Assembly: GCA_033557685.1 (NCBI GenBank)
Contig: JAWQRN010000340.1
Span: 1 to 31,169, forward strand
DNA length: 31,169 nucleotides
Direction of reading: 5' to 3'
DNA from: Sperchopsis tessellata
Lineage: Eukaryota > Arthropoda > Insecta > Coleoptera > Hydrophilidae
Shown here: one piece after another, positions 20,640 through 29,564 of the stretch
Position numbering within the stretch: the first letter of the stretch is position 1
How the letters are laid out: every line of letters begins with the position of its first letter
Program-made: the position numbers and the translations under genes
Notes under the pieces: model-generated
The model's database searches: none
Told to the model about the DNA's origin: nothing
What the model saw: only the letters and a program-made list of their open reading frames with translations

Positions 20640-20930
20640 TTCCCATTTACTCTATGTTTATCAATTATGGTTAAACTGTGGAGAGTTCCACTGTAACCGG
20701 GCGTCTACCGGAAGGATGGATGAATCCCTTAGCCAGTGGAGACTCCACTGAAACTGTAAGGACATGGGACGGAAGAGTGCACCCAACAGCAGGTGATAAT
20801 CTCCAATTAAACTGTACGGGCACCGGATGGAGGATGGAAAGTAGCGGGTCGCACATTTGTGTCGGTATTCTGGATGATACTTCTGTTATCAAGGTAACAA
20901 AGTTATCAGTTCTCTGATTGGCTGATAATT
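20640..20930. other. GC-richer unassigned block, open on both strands
   Basis: About 290 bp that is clearly less AT-rich than its surroundings, open for about 75-80 codons on both strands (20671-20892 minus, 20678-20917 plus). Neither protein shows a family motif that I recognise. It contains a near-perfect 17-nt palindrome, CAGTGGAGACTCCACTG, at 20734-20750. It directly follows PLE-related repeat sequence, so it may be an unrecognised part of that element. A host exon is possible but unsupported, since no splice pattern or start context was seen. Confidence 0.35.
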
Positions 20931-21198
20931 ATTCTTATCACGGATTTTTAAATATATAGACTACACATATCATAGCAAAGGATTATGAGGTTCCATAAAC
21001 ACATCCCTCTAGCGGATGTCGATATTATACAGAGTTCTACCTTTAACCTACTTATCAGTGGAGGGTGGAATTTGTCGATGTGTAAAAATAGATTCTACGC
21101 GGAATCTAAAGCAGAATTTTACTTTGAAAATCTGTAACTAAGTTATAATACGAAAATGTGGAGGAAGTTAACAAATAAAGTTAACAATAACATACGTC

Positions 21199-21543
21199 CT
21201 AACTCCTAACAAAACTACTCTTGAGATTGTATAAATTGCGATTAAAGAAAGATAGTTTAAATAAACAAGAACGAAGAGGTATAAGAATAGCAATGTTCAA
21301 TACAAATACTGTTAAAGTACGTTCTACATGTGCAACTGAAAAACTATTATTATGAGCTATCTGCAAAATGGCACGAAGCTGATCTAAACTCTTAGGAATC
21401 ATGAACATATCGTGGAAAGTGTTATTTAAAAACGCCCGACTGCGAAGGGTTTCCATTTGAAAAAAAGCAACTACTGTTTTTGTTGAAATTGTCACTGATG
21501 AGGTTGTGATGAGATTATCGAGTAGGACATATTTATAATTCAC
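21199..21543 (-). pseudogene. Probable hAT transposase C-terminal fragment
   Basis: The minus-strand frame contains FHDMFMIPKSLDQLRAILQI and then AHNNSFSVAHVERTLTVF. The pattern LRxIxQIA...FSVAxVERTFS resembles the start of the hAT C-terminal dimerisation domain (P.S.A..ERxFS). A second sequence in the window at 24340-24445 (+) shares ATTTT(G/A)CAGATAGCTCA and (C/T)AATAATG/A, which shows that this is a repeat family rather than a host gene. The catalytic parts are not visible. hAT transposases move DNA elements with 8-bp target duplications. The family call is moderate because only the short C-terminal motif remains. Confidence 0.45.
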
Positions 21544-21934
21544 AGAAAATGTTTCTTGTACTCACTGCAGTCACGCTACATAAGAGCAGTGGTGCTTAGT
21601 TTGAAACCTCAATTGTTCAGTCATTCACTGTTTAATTTTTGCTGTTGATGTTAAAATCATTGTAGCGCACTTTTGTAAGCTCAGGTTATTTTCGACCTTC
21701 GGAACAGTTTATTGTAGATTTAATGTGCAGATGTCCTATTACTCGAGTCTTTACGGATTCAAATGAGCTTTATTTTCTGGCCCACAGTTCACCTAAAAAC
21801 ATTTATTTTTAGTTAGATATGTCAATGAAATTTTTTTGGATAGTTCGTAGATCGGGTCAGGGTCAATCCAAGAAAATTAAGACGCATGTCTTCAGTTTTT
21901 TGATTTGACTTGAATAATTTCTAGAGCTAGGTCG

Positions 21935-22101
21935 CGAGATCGATCTTCAATTAAAGATCGATGTTAAAAATGTGATCAAACGATCGATCTTATCAAAAGA
22001 TGCAAGATCGATTGATCGAAGATCGATCTTGTTCGAAGATCGATCTTGATCGAAGATTGATCTTGATGAAAGATCGATCCTAATCAAAATCGATCTTGAT
22101 C
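21935..22101. repeat. GATCGATC-rich array with 17-bp period
   Basis: The best-ordered part is five units of 16-17 bp from 22018 to 22101: GAAGATCGATCTTGTTC, GAAGATCGATCTTGATC, then three diverged units. From 21935 to 22017 the same words are present without fixed spacing. Each unit is built around the perfect palindrome AAGATCGATCTT. No coding potential or flanking element was recognised. Confidence 0.9.
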
Positions 22102-22109
22102 AAACTTTT

Positions 22110-22672
22110 AAATTCAAAAATTCAAAAATTCTTCATAAATTTGAGTTCGTTAAATAAATTTAATGCTTTTAAGTTGCGTTGTGCGTTTGATGTAGCATTT
22201 ACTAAATATCAACTGAACCTCAAACTTTAAATTAGATAATGTGCCTTTCAAACAATACGAGATGTAATTTAACATATTTATTAATGTAGATATGTTTAGT
22301 TTATGTATAATAATTATATGAGTTAGGTATTTGGAAGGTGTTCTTGTCAATAGTTCATGATTTATTGACGACTTTTGAAGGTTTTCAGGTCTGTTTCAAT
22401 TTCAGGTTTTCATTGAATTGTGGTTTATACATCTTAATAAAAATTTGCTATTTCTTTGCCTCTAAAATTATAACTTTCTTATTACTAAATCATTTGTTTT
22501 TGCTTTTGAATGAACTGTTCCTGGAAAACTGCAATAAAATTCGGAGAGGCTTGAAAAAGGTATATTGTTATTGTGAGTAATTTGAGCACGGTCAGGCCAG
22601 AAATGGTCTGTTTTCTGGTATGATGCAATAACCGTGCAAATACATTTTGTAACAAAATAAATATATCACTTT
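22110..22672. other. AT-rich stretch without supported gene
   Basis: Frames at 22150-22350 (-) and 22338-22580 (+) are hydrophobic, T-rich translations without any family motif. The region abuts the inferred end of a BEL/Pao LTR at 22673. Confidence 0.45.
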
Positions 22673-23361
22673 TGTTGATGAAAATTTTAAGTATTATTAC
22701 GGTTTATTTTTTGAAAATCTGTAAGAACATATTGGAGTTGTTTAAGAAATACTACACACTAGCACTTAAAAGAAGTTTAAGTTTGTTGAAAAACGATCAC
22801 TTAAATTGATGCCGGCTCAAATTGATTTTACTAATTACGAATACAAGAACTAGTTACGTGTATTTGTTAATAGTTATAACTTATCCTTGGTTAGTAGATG
22901 TTCTTGCAGAACGGAGTAAAAGCGTGTTAGGTTATAAGGATTGAAGGATGGGAAAAAATAAGAACTTATAACTAACATTGGCTTTAAAACCAATAATTAC
23001 CTTATAAACGACTAAATTGAAGAGATGATAAACGATCACTTTTTCGTTACGAACACGAAAGATTTGCGAGGGTAACTAGATATATTGCGCGATGAACGAC
23101 GACTGCTTTGTAACTGCATTCTACGAAAACGAAACGACAAATTGTTTGTGAGTAACTAACTTTGACTCTGATTAAACCTACTCCAAAATGTGCAAGTAAT
23201 AAAACAAATGAAAGGGTCATAAACTCGGTTTTTCCAAAAAGTGTTCCATTGTCGAAGGATACACAGTTATTTTAGAAATAAACTATACTATACTATACTA
23301 GTACTAAAATATATTGAAATAAATAACTAACAAAATCTGGATATGTTACCGGAACGCAACA
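22673..23361 (-). mobile_element. Candidate BEL/Pao 3' LTR
   Basis: On the minus strand the sequence starts TGTTGCGTTCCGGTAAC at 23361, directly after a purine tract GTGGAGGGA. It ends TTTTCATCAACA at 22673, so the ends form TGTTG...CAACA as expected of an LTR, at 689 bp. AATAAA lies about 30 bp before the end (22703-22708). BEL/Pao integrase sequence lies just upstream on the same strand. There is no second LTR in the window to confirm the boundaries. A short ACTAT microsatellite lies inside at about 23281-23300. Confidence 0.55.
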
Positions 23362-23389
23362 TCCCTCCACAATGAGGATTACAAGGAAA

Positions 23390-24310
23390 AGTCATTAAAA
23401 AGACATATAATGTAACAACTAAACAAATGGAATATGAAATACTTTATGGTACTATTATGCGATTTGGGATTGCGGAAAGGACACCACTTTGGTAATTGGT
23501 CGTTATAGTAGGCCTGTGCTTGTAAATATTGAGGTTCTGCGTGCAGATACAATCTACGAGATGATGATATTTGTAAAGTACAATTTTTGAGGTAAGATTA
23601 TCGGGTGTTTGATATCTTGCGACTGTTTGGAGTTATGTAACCTCCCTCCCACACGAATGATTCCTTTGTCGTCAATAAAAGGAGACAGAGATGACCAGCG
23701 TTGAGGACAAATACCAGTTTTTAACAAAAAGATTTATTTTGTGAAATAGAATTGTTGAACGATCATAACAATGTGAATGGTAGAATATTGTAATTTCGAT
23801 GCAGATAAAAATACATTTCTTCGAGAATTTGTATTTTTGCAATTATGTTTATACTGAAACGAGTAGCCAACAAAACTTTGGAGTCTTGTGTAGCAGCAGA
23901 AACTTTCGAAAAGAAGTAAACCAGTTCTAGGAATGTCAGTTTTAACAATTAGAACAATGTGATCCCGTTTTGTTTCGGGAACAATGGTATGACGAAATTG
24001 AGATGCTTGCGTCAAAAGAGAAATGTCGATGGTAGATTTAATCCAAGATGGGCCTAGCCACCCTAGTTTGAAATCTACAAGTTGGGATAGAAGAATACCT
24101 CGGCGAGATTCTCATTTGAACAAATGTAAAACGAGTACCATAAATGTGATGCGGTCTGCCGCTGAATAGCTGCGATACGATTGGAAACATATATAATTTA
24201 TCGAAGAACCATTGCATTGCAGAGTACAGTTTAGCTAACAAATGAGCTGCGCAAAGCTCTAGGCGAGAAATGGATATAATTGACAGAGTGGCTAAACCTA
24301 ATTGCATGTT
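23390..24310 (-). pseudogene. BEL/Pao retrotransposon pol: RNase H to integrase N-terminus
   Basis: Reading leftward on the minus strand: LSIISISRLELCAAHLLAKL (the BEL/Pao RNase H signature, normally ...LxIPRLELCAAxLLAxL), a shortened RNase H, then, after a frame change, LVDFKLGWLGPSWI (usually LxxxxLWWxGPxWL). Next comes the open frame 23734-24015 with LLLFESFCCYTRLQSFVGYS, NVFLSASKLQYSTIH and IVQQFYF, the linker before integrase. After another shift comes WSSLSPFIDDKGIIRVGGRL, HPIILPQKLYFTNIIIS and LHAEPQYLQAQ, the BEL/Pao integrase zinc-binding region. The integrase catalytic core is missing before the LTR. The 5' half of the element is also absent. The 23763-23948 frame is a shadow. Confidence 0.9.
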
Positions 24311-24339
24311 ACACCATATATTCCATTAATTTATCAGAT

Positions 24340-24445
24340 TTTGTGGTTCAGATTCCTACCATTTTACAGATAGCTCACAATAATGTTTTCCTGTTCCTAT
24401 CGTAGAGCGCCCTTTCCATAGAAAGCTTAGCAGAATCTTATATCG
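24340..24445 (+). pseudogene. Probable hAT dimerisation-domain remnant, second copy
   Basis: The + strand reads LPFYR/ILQIAHNN and, after one frameshift, FPVPIVERPFHRKLSRILYR, where hAT transposases have LPVSxASxERSFSxLKxIKTYLRS. The nucleotides match the minus-strand copy at about 21345-21400. It is short and broken, and abuts the truncated end of the BEL/Pao fragment. Confidence 0.45.
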
Positions 24446-25145
24446 AACATTGCTTTGTTCTATCTGTTCTTCCTTGATGACGTAACATATTTTTCTTTGC
24501 TCTTTTTGGCATATTACTTTACAAAATGGCTGAAGTCTTTAAAAAGTTAAATGTAATAATTTTACTAATAATTCTTACAACAATAAGATTTAATTCTTGC
24601 TAAGAATTATGTTTTGTAACGGTGTTTATGCTAATAATGATTTTAGTGCCTCATATGTGGGACACACAATACTGCAACACTCTATAAAATGTGTGAATTT
24701 ACTATTCATAAGGAATTTAAGATGTTGTTGTACCTAACAGGAGCTTAAGAAATGATAATTATGATTATATGCCAATAATATGTATGTTTTCAGAAGTAAA
24801 GCATAATTGATGTGTATATTATTGAATTAGTGGCTCTAGGAAATGCTTTTTTTTACCGTGATCTAATGTAACGTGCTCCACCTTTTACATATAAAACAGC
24901 TACATCTCATATATCCTTGTCACATTTAAAAATAAATATTTTTCAGGTACGAAAGTATGCATTAAATAATTTATTCCACAAAATTTGCAGCATTTTTTTT
25001 ATAAAATAATTTTTTTTAAGAATGGCTACAATCAAATTAACAATTAGAGATTGTTTTAAAGTTTATTATCATACATAGTGAAACTATAAATTGTTACGGA
25101 AAAGTGGTACATTGACAGTGAGTAAAACATATATAAGAAAGATTT
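24446..25145. other. AT-rich stretch without recognisable feature
   Basis: No open frame of note, repeat or RNA motif was seen on either strand. Confidence 0.5.
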
Positions 25146-25658
25146 ATTATTTTACTATTTGATTAAATCAATTATCGAGCAAACTGTCATAGTCAATATA
25201 TTAAATTCAGAAATCAAATACGTATCGAAAAATTAAGGAATAAGTCGAAATTGCAGTGGACACTGTGTTTCTGTCATTAAGACGTCATCAGCACTAATCT
25301 TTTTAGTATATAACTGTATCCACGTACGAATACATATTTGAATCCCAATATATATGCTTTAAGATCGTGAGTGAGCATTTTATCAGAGGTATCGCAATGT
25401 TAAAAGTTGCAATTGAATAATCATTGTTAGTTGATTATTACACTCTTAGAGCATATATACAAGGAATCAAATATGTATTCGTACTTGGGGTACAGCTAAT
25501 TACTAACAAATGCAGTGCTGCTTTAATGACAGAAACACGATGTCCACTGCAATTTCGTCTTGTTCCTTAATTTTTCGATGATAATTTGATTTATGTATCT
25601 AATATATTGACTTGGACGGTTTGCTGAATATTTGATTTAATCAAATATTAAAATAATG
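25146..25658. mobile_element. Foldback element or MITE with about 220-bp inverted arms
   Basis: The left arm (25146-25375) and right arm (25440-25658) are inverted copies. Shared blocks include ATTTGATTAAATCAA, AATATATTGACT, CGAAAAATTAAGGAA, GCAGTGGACA, CAGAAACAC, GTACGAATACATATTTGA and TATATATGCT. Identity by eye is roughly 80-85%, with small gaps. A loop of about 65 bp separates the arms. There is no coding capacity. TATAAGAAAGAT(T/A)TATT occurs as a direct repeat outside the arms, near 25132-25148 and 25692-25708, but does not sit exactly at the arm ends. No parent transposase was identified. Confidence 0.85.
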
Positions 25659-25981
25659 CGTTCGTGTACGGCCCAGGAAGCAACAAATTCTTATAAGAAA
25701 GATATATTGTATGGATTTACTGACTAAGTCATCTCATAAATATTAATAACCTGAAATAATTGCTTTGGATTTATATAATGAAATTTAACTTATTTGAAGT
25801 TAATCCTTTTATGATTGTTTAACCGTTTAAAGAAAATCATTTTCGAATGCCAAGACTATTTTTGATAGTGCAAGGTTGACATCCTGAATGAGATCCTGTT
25901 CTAAGGTTGATATTGTAAATGATACCTACGGTTCCTAAATGACTATTGCTTTTATATATTACAAATATGAACTCTGTACGT

Positions 25982-26088
25982 AGACGTTAACGGCCACATA
26001 AGTTATCTGCAGGTTTTCCGGGAGATAAAAGTGTGTTAATTTTTCTTCTTACCGACGTTTCGTCGTGTTGCAAGGGACAATATCAAGA
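25982..26088 (+). repeat. PLE-type terminal repeat, copy C (diverged)
   Basis: It has the same order of blocks as copies A, B and D: GGCCACATAAGTTATCTGCA, GTTTTCCGGGAGATAAAA, GTGTGTTAAT, then ACCGACGTTTCGTCG and TTGCAAGGGACAATATCAAG. On the minus strand this gives TTGATATTGTCCCTTGC then CGACGAAACGTCGG, the clearest ribozyme-like arrangement of the four copies (stem, GACGAAACGTC). No PLE coding sequence adjoins it. Confidence 0.55.
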
Positions 26089-26407
26089 TACGTAACTATC
26101 AAAGTTGTTAGGTATTGTCTGCAAACCTGAAGATATAATATATATTGTAAATTCAACTAATACATAATTTATACCAATATAGTTATGTCTAATTAGTCTA
26201 TAGAATTAACGTTTTTGGAAAATTAGTTTAATGGATTTATCTGTGTTTTGTGCAATGTATAATATTAAACGTTTCATGTGATTAATTTCATTGACATAAA
26301 ATTAAAATTCAAAATTGTTAATAAAATTATATACCCAATATAAATAAATAATCATTATAACTAGTGGTTATTTTGTAGATTTTAACTGACTAATGGAAAT
26401 AGCACTT

Positions 26408-27184
26408 AGGGGTCGATTCTCAACTTTCACGCATATCGTATCATCTCACTTTCAGTGATATTTTATTTACCATCACATACATTTTTATAAATGGTATTCG
26501 ACATAAGAATAGTCGTTGAGAATATATGATTTTTGAAAACTAAGGTTGGCAATTCGCTACTTCAAAGAAGGTACATTCGCTGCCTAACTGACATATTTAT
26601 TCAAACCTGTAAAAGTTTTTATTTAAACGAAACATGTCTAGGAAAGGATATATAATGTATGTTCAGAAAGTAAAATTAGTGAGGATAATTGAAGAAATTA
26701 GGGTCTTTTTCAATTTATTTTTTGGGCTGAATATAGTTGGGAAAACATAGTTATAATAAAATGCACATGGAGGGTCATATGATTGTTCGAAATAATAGAG
26801 AAAAGTAAGTTGATATGTAATGATACATTATTTTCAAAGTTAAATTAATACGTGAATTTTTATTAGAGCTGTCAGGATATGAAGAGAAATGTTAAAGATA
26901 AATTATCGAAAAGCAAATTATCCTCGTCAAAGACAAGCGAGTATAAATAAAAATATAAATATCAGTTGTAGATACTTGATACATTTTGCAGCTCAGTTTT
27001 AATTAGAAAATGTCACAGATTATTATCATAGCACTTGTTATAATACAGCTAATAAAATTATTAATAATACACAGCTATTATTGGCTGTAATAATATCGAT
27101 AAGCTATGAATTGTTATTATTTGCAATAAAATATTGGTATACAGACATATCTATGAAACGATTTAAAATGTATACATTTATTCC
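26408..27184 (+). mobile_element. Left flank of Harbinger relic, possible terminal repeat
   Basis: GGGGTCGATTCTCAACTTTC at about 26409, preceded by TTA, could be a Harbinger terminal repeat beside its three-base target (TTA/TAA). A related inverted piece, GTCGTTGAGAATA, lies at about 26512-26524. No matching right terminal repeat was found. The rest of this segment, up to the accessory gene remnant, has no recognised content. Confidence 0.25.
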
Positions 27185-27690
27185 AAGTAGATTTAAGACG
27201 TTTCTGAAAATAATCCGGATCCAAAGACAGGGGCTGAAGACGATGTGTCACTGGATCAAGTTGAAAACAACCCAGGGCCTAGCATTAAAGAGATCTGCTC
27301 ATGATGTCACACAAAAGGGTGAACATATTGATCTTTCTGAAAAGTAAATGTCATTTCAAAATAAGTTTTTTATAAGAACGTAGAGGAAAACGCTTGTGCT
27401 CACAAGACATAACAAGGTTTGGTGAATTCTCAACATTTCGTGTTATTTAATTGAATAAATATTATTAATCTACAATATAAGTTTTAGTTAAACTTTTGCT
27501 TACTTCTCAAATTTAGTTTCAGGATCCAGAAAAAAGAAATATTAGTGAGACATCAGCGAATAAAGTTTTTGGATTAGGAACGGGCAAATTTGAGGCAAAA
27601 TAATTATACCCGTAAGCTGCAATTGATGGTTAGAGATTTTCAAGCAGAAGAGTCGATAGCTGTATCTCTCATGAAACTAGGAGGATTACT
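27185..27690 (+). pseudogene. Harbinger-type accessory (Myb/SANT-like) protein, C-terminal exons with intron
   Basis: The first part encodes an acidic linker (SENNPDPKTGAEDDVSLDQV, ENNPGPSIKEICS) and, one frame over, HDVTQKGEHIDLSEK. A donor GT at 27344 and an acceptor TTTCAG ending at 27522 bound a 179-bp intron. Splicing keeps the frame and gives EKIQKKEILVRHQRIKFLD, one stop, then ERANLRQNNYTRKLQLMVRD and FQAEESIAVSLMKLGGLL. The C-terminal pattern (YYxRKLELMxRDxxAxExIAxxL) is the basic-helical tail of Myb/SANT/MADF-like proteins, which Harbinger transposons encode next to their transposase and which bind it and the element ends. The N-terminal DNA-binding domain is not visible. The transposase remnant lies 0.5 kb further on, on the opposite strand. 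Confidence 0.5.
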
Positions 27691-27770
27691 AAATCTTTAT
27701 ATATATATTTATTTGTAATAAACAATATTTCTGTACATGTTTTCTTAAATTATAATGTAGTTACACTCTG

Positions 27771-27846
27771 ACACTTGTCAGAACCTCTACACGGTTTCCA
27801 CCCGGAAACAACATTCATGCAGATAATAACCGTGGAAGTCTATTAC
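27771..27846 (-). repeat. PLE-type terminal repeat, copy D
   Basis: Read on the minus strand: AATAGACTTCCACGGTTATT, ATCTGCATGAATGTTG, then the hairpin GTTTCCGGGTGGAAAC, CGTGTAGAGGTTCTGACAAG. The first part is nearly identical to copy A at 7998-8050. It stops before the ATTTCGTCC block. It lies between the two Harbinger gene remnants, so it is probably inserted in that element. Confidence 0.65.
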
Positions 27847-28164
27847 TTTTAAAATGTAGTTACATTTTTTATTAGACTATTATATATTAACAATTTATTT
27901 AATGTTTAACCTATATGTTAAGTAAATAATTAGTCCATGATGTGGATAGATTCCAGCTCATATACTGATTTCCTAAGCAATAGCTGCATATCTGCATATT
28001 TAATACTTTTGTGTTACTAATAGGATGTTGTAAAAATTTACTCGTTATTAAAGTGAATTTACACAAAAATGTAAAATGTAGACGCTGTATAATTTTTTGA
28101 AATACATAAGTAATATAAAACTTATATATGCAGATATGCCGGTCTTGCTATCATTTACATTCAT

Positions 28165-28935
28165 TCCATAATCGACGTTAACATCCAAATTATTTAGTTC
28201 AGGTAGGCTGTGTTTTATACATATATTATATAAAGCTACACAAACACTTATTTTTTTAGCAGCTGAATGTGGGAAACAATCTAAAGCATGATGTTTTAGC
28301 AAGCATTTGAATAAAGTTTTCATTAAACCATTGCATCATTCAATTATACCTCTTGCTCTTATTTAGTGATAATTATAACAAGCTTATGGTAAATCGTTTA
28401 AAGCATTAGCTATTGCCAATAGCTTTCATTTCTTCATACAAATTCTTAGATATTTCTTCAAATATATGAGGCATATGAACTTCCAGGATATTGAACAATA
28501 ATATTTAAAATGTTCATATTGCTATCATAGATAAGTTGCACGTTTATAGATTGGTAGCTTTTCTATTAAAAAATGTATACGGCAAGAACTCAGAACTCGT
28601 TTTATTATGTGGAATAATTGCTACACGTGTGCATTGTATAGTACCATTTACACCCATTGTTGTAATAAATGGTCGATCATTGTATTAGCAACTTGGTGAA
28701 CACATCATCTGATTAACGGCCAAATTAATATATTGTCCTAAGTCTGTTTGGTAACCGGCACATGCAAACAATCTTAGTATCACCACTACCTACAAATATA
28801 TTTTACAGCAAATTATTTGTAAATAAGTTACCTTGACCTGTGTATCTAAAGCCCACGTTTCCTTAGGTTCTACCTCATTCTGAGACACTATTTCTATCAG
28901 TTTCCGGTTAGCTCTTTGTCTAACTTGAATAATTA
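28165..28935 (-). pseudogene. PIF/Harbinger transposase (HARBI1-like), degraded
   Basis: Reading leftward on the minus strand: LRLFACAGYQTDLGQYINLA (the LRFxAxGSxQxxxGxxxxxS block), VNGTIQCTRVAIIP (28630-28665), YTFFNRKATNL, NILNIIVQYPGSSYASYI (28463-28510), ARGIIE*CNGLMKTLFKCL (about 28300-28350), and finally KHHALDCFPHSAAKKISVCV and ALYNICIKHSLPEL. These are the ordered landmarks of HARBI1-like DDE transposases. The first catalytic Asp (GxIDGTHV) is Gln here, the second (GSxHDS) is Ala, and the glutamate of IIExCNG is kept but followed by TGA, probably from CGA. It is clearly inactive. Together with the accessory remnant at 27185-27690 it is a converging two-gene Harbinger relic. Confidence 0.85.
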
Positions 28936-29227
28936 TATGAATTGTATTTCTTTAAATTTAAAGCGACATGTCTTTGTTACAACTGTATAGGATATATTGC
29001 ATTTTCAATGTCCTCTATTAAAATAATTTGCTCCAACTTTTCCAATTTCAATAATAATAACCTACAAAAAACCACACGTCCTGTCAAATTTCAACGATCT
29101 CACCAGATCTCACTCGGCTTCATCGGTGTAAAACCTCGTGATATAATATGATGAAAAAATTCACAAAATATTTCACATTTGCGGTTGAAGTGATACTTTT
29201 GTGGTGGGAGTTGAAATTTTATAATTT
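28936..29227. other. Sequence between Harbinger relic and SINE
   Basis: No family motif was recognised. The right end of the Harbinger element should lie here or just beyond, but no repeat matching 26409-26430 was found. The 69-codon plus-strand frame at 28942-29151 is unsupported. Confidence 0.4.
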
Positions 29228-29241
29228 ATCACTCGTCGTGA

Positions 29242-29550
29242 GCCGTTTCGTAGCTTAGTGGCTAAGTACTAGGCTAATAAGAGTGGGGTCTCGGGTCCGA
29301 GACTCAGAGGTGGCCGGATTTTGGTGATTAAGGAAAAGTCTTTGTGGTCCTTGTCTTCCGGGAAGGACGTAAAACTGTGGGCCCCGTGAATTGTAGGAAA
29401 ATGAGGACCACGTGCAAGTTAAAGAACCCAATTCCAGTTGGGACATTGGATACGGAAAAATTCTCAGGTGAGGGAGCCTAATCCCTGGCGTCGGTAATTG
29501 GCCATAGCAGCGGAAATATGCCGCCGTTAAATAAACAAACAAACAAAAAC
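29242..29550 (+). mobile_element. tRNA-derived SINE, plus orientation
   Basis: The head starts GCCGTTTCGTAGCTTAGTGG with box A TAGCTTAGTGG, and box B GGGTCCGAGACTC follows. The body contains TTAAAGAACCCAATTCCAG and GCAGCGGAAATATGCCGCCG and ends in a TAAATAAACAAACAAAC-type tail. It is flanked by a 14-bp target-site duplication, ATCACTCG(T/C)CGTGA, at 29228-29241 and 29551-29564 (13 of 14 identical). It is the same family as the minus-strand copy at 3007-3288, here longer by about 27 bp. The 95-codon minus-strand frame inside it is not a gene. Confidence 0.93.
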
Positions 29551-29564
29551 ATCACTCGCCGTGA

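Noticed and set aside
21586..21610. CAGTGGTGCTTAGTTTGAAA as a possible hAT terminal repeat
   Set aside because: The match to known hAT ends is weak, the orientation does not suit the neighbouring hAT-like frame, and no partner end was found.
29255..29542. 95-codon open frame on the - strand
   Set aside because: It is the antisense of the second SINE; the similarity to the first is repeat homology, not a gene family.
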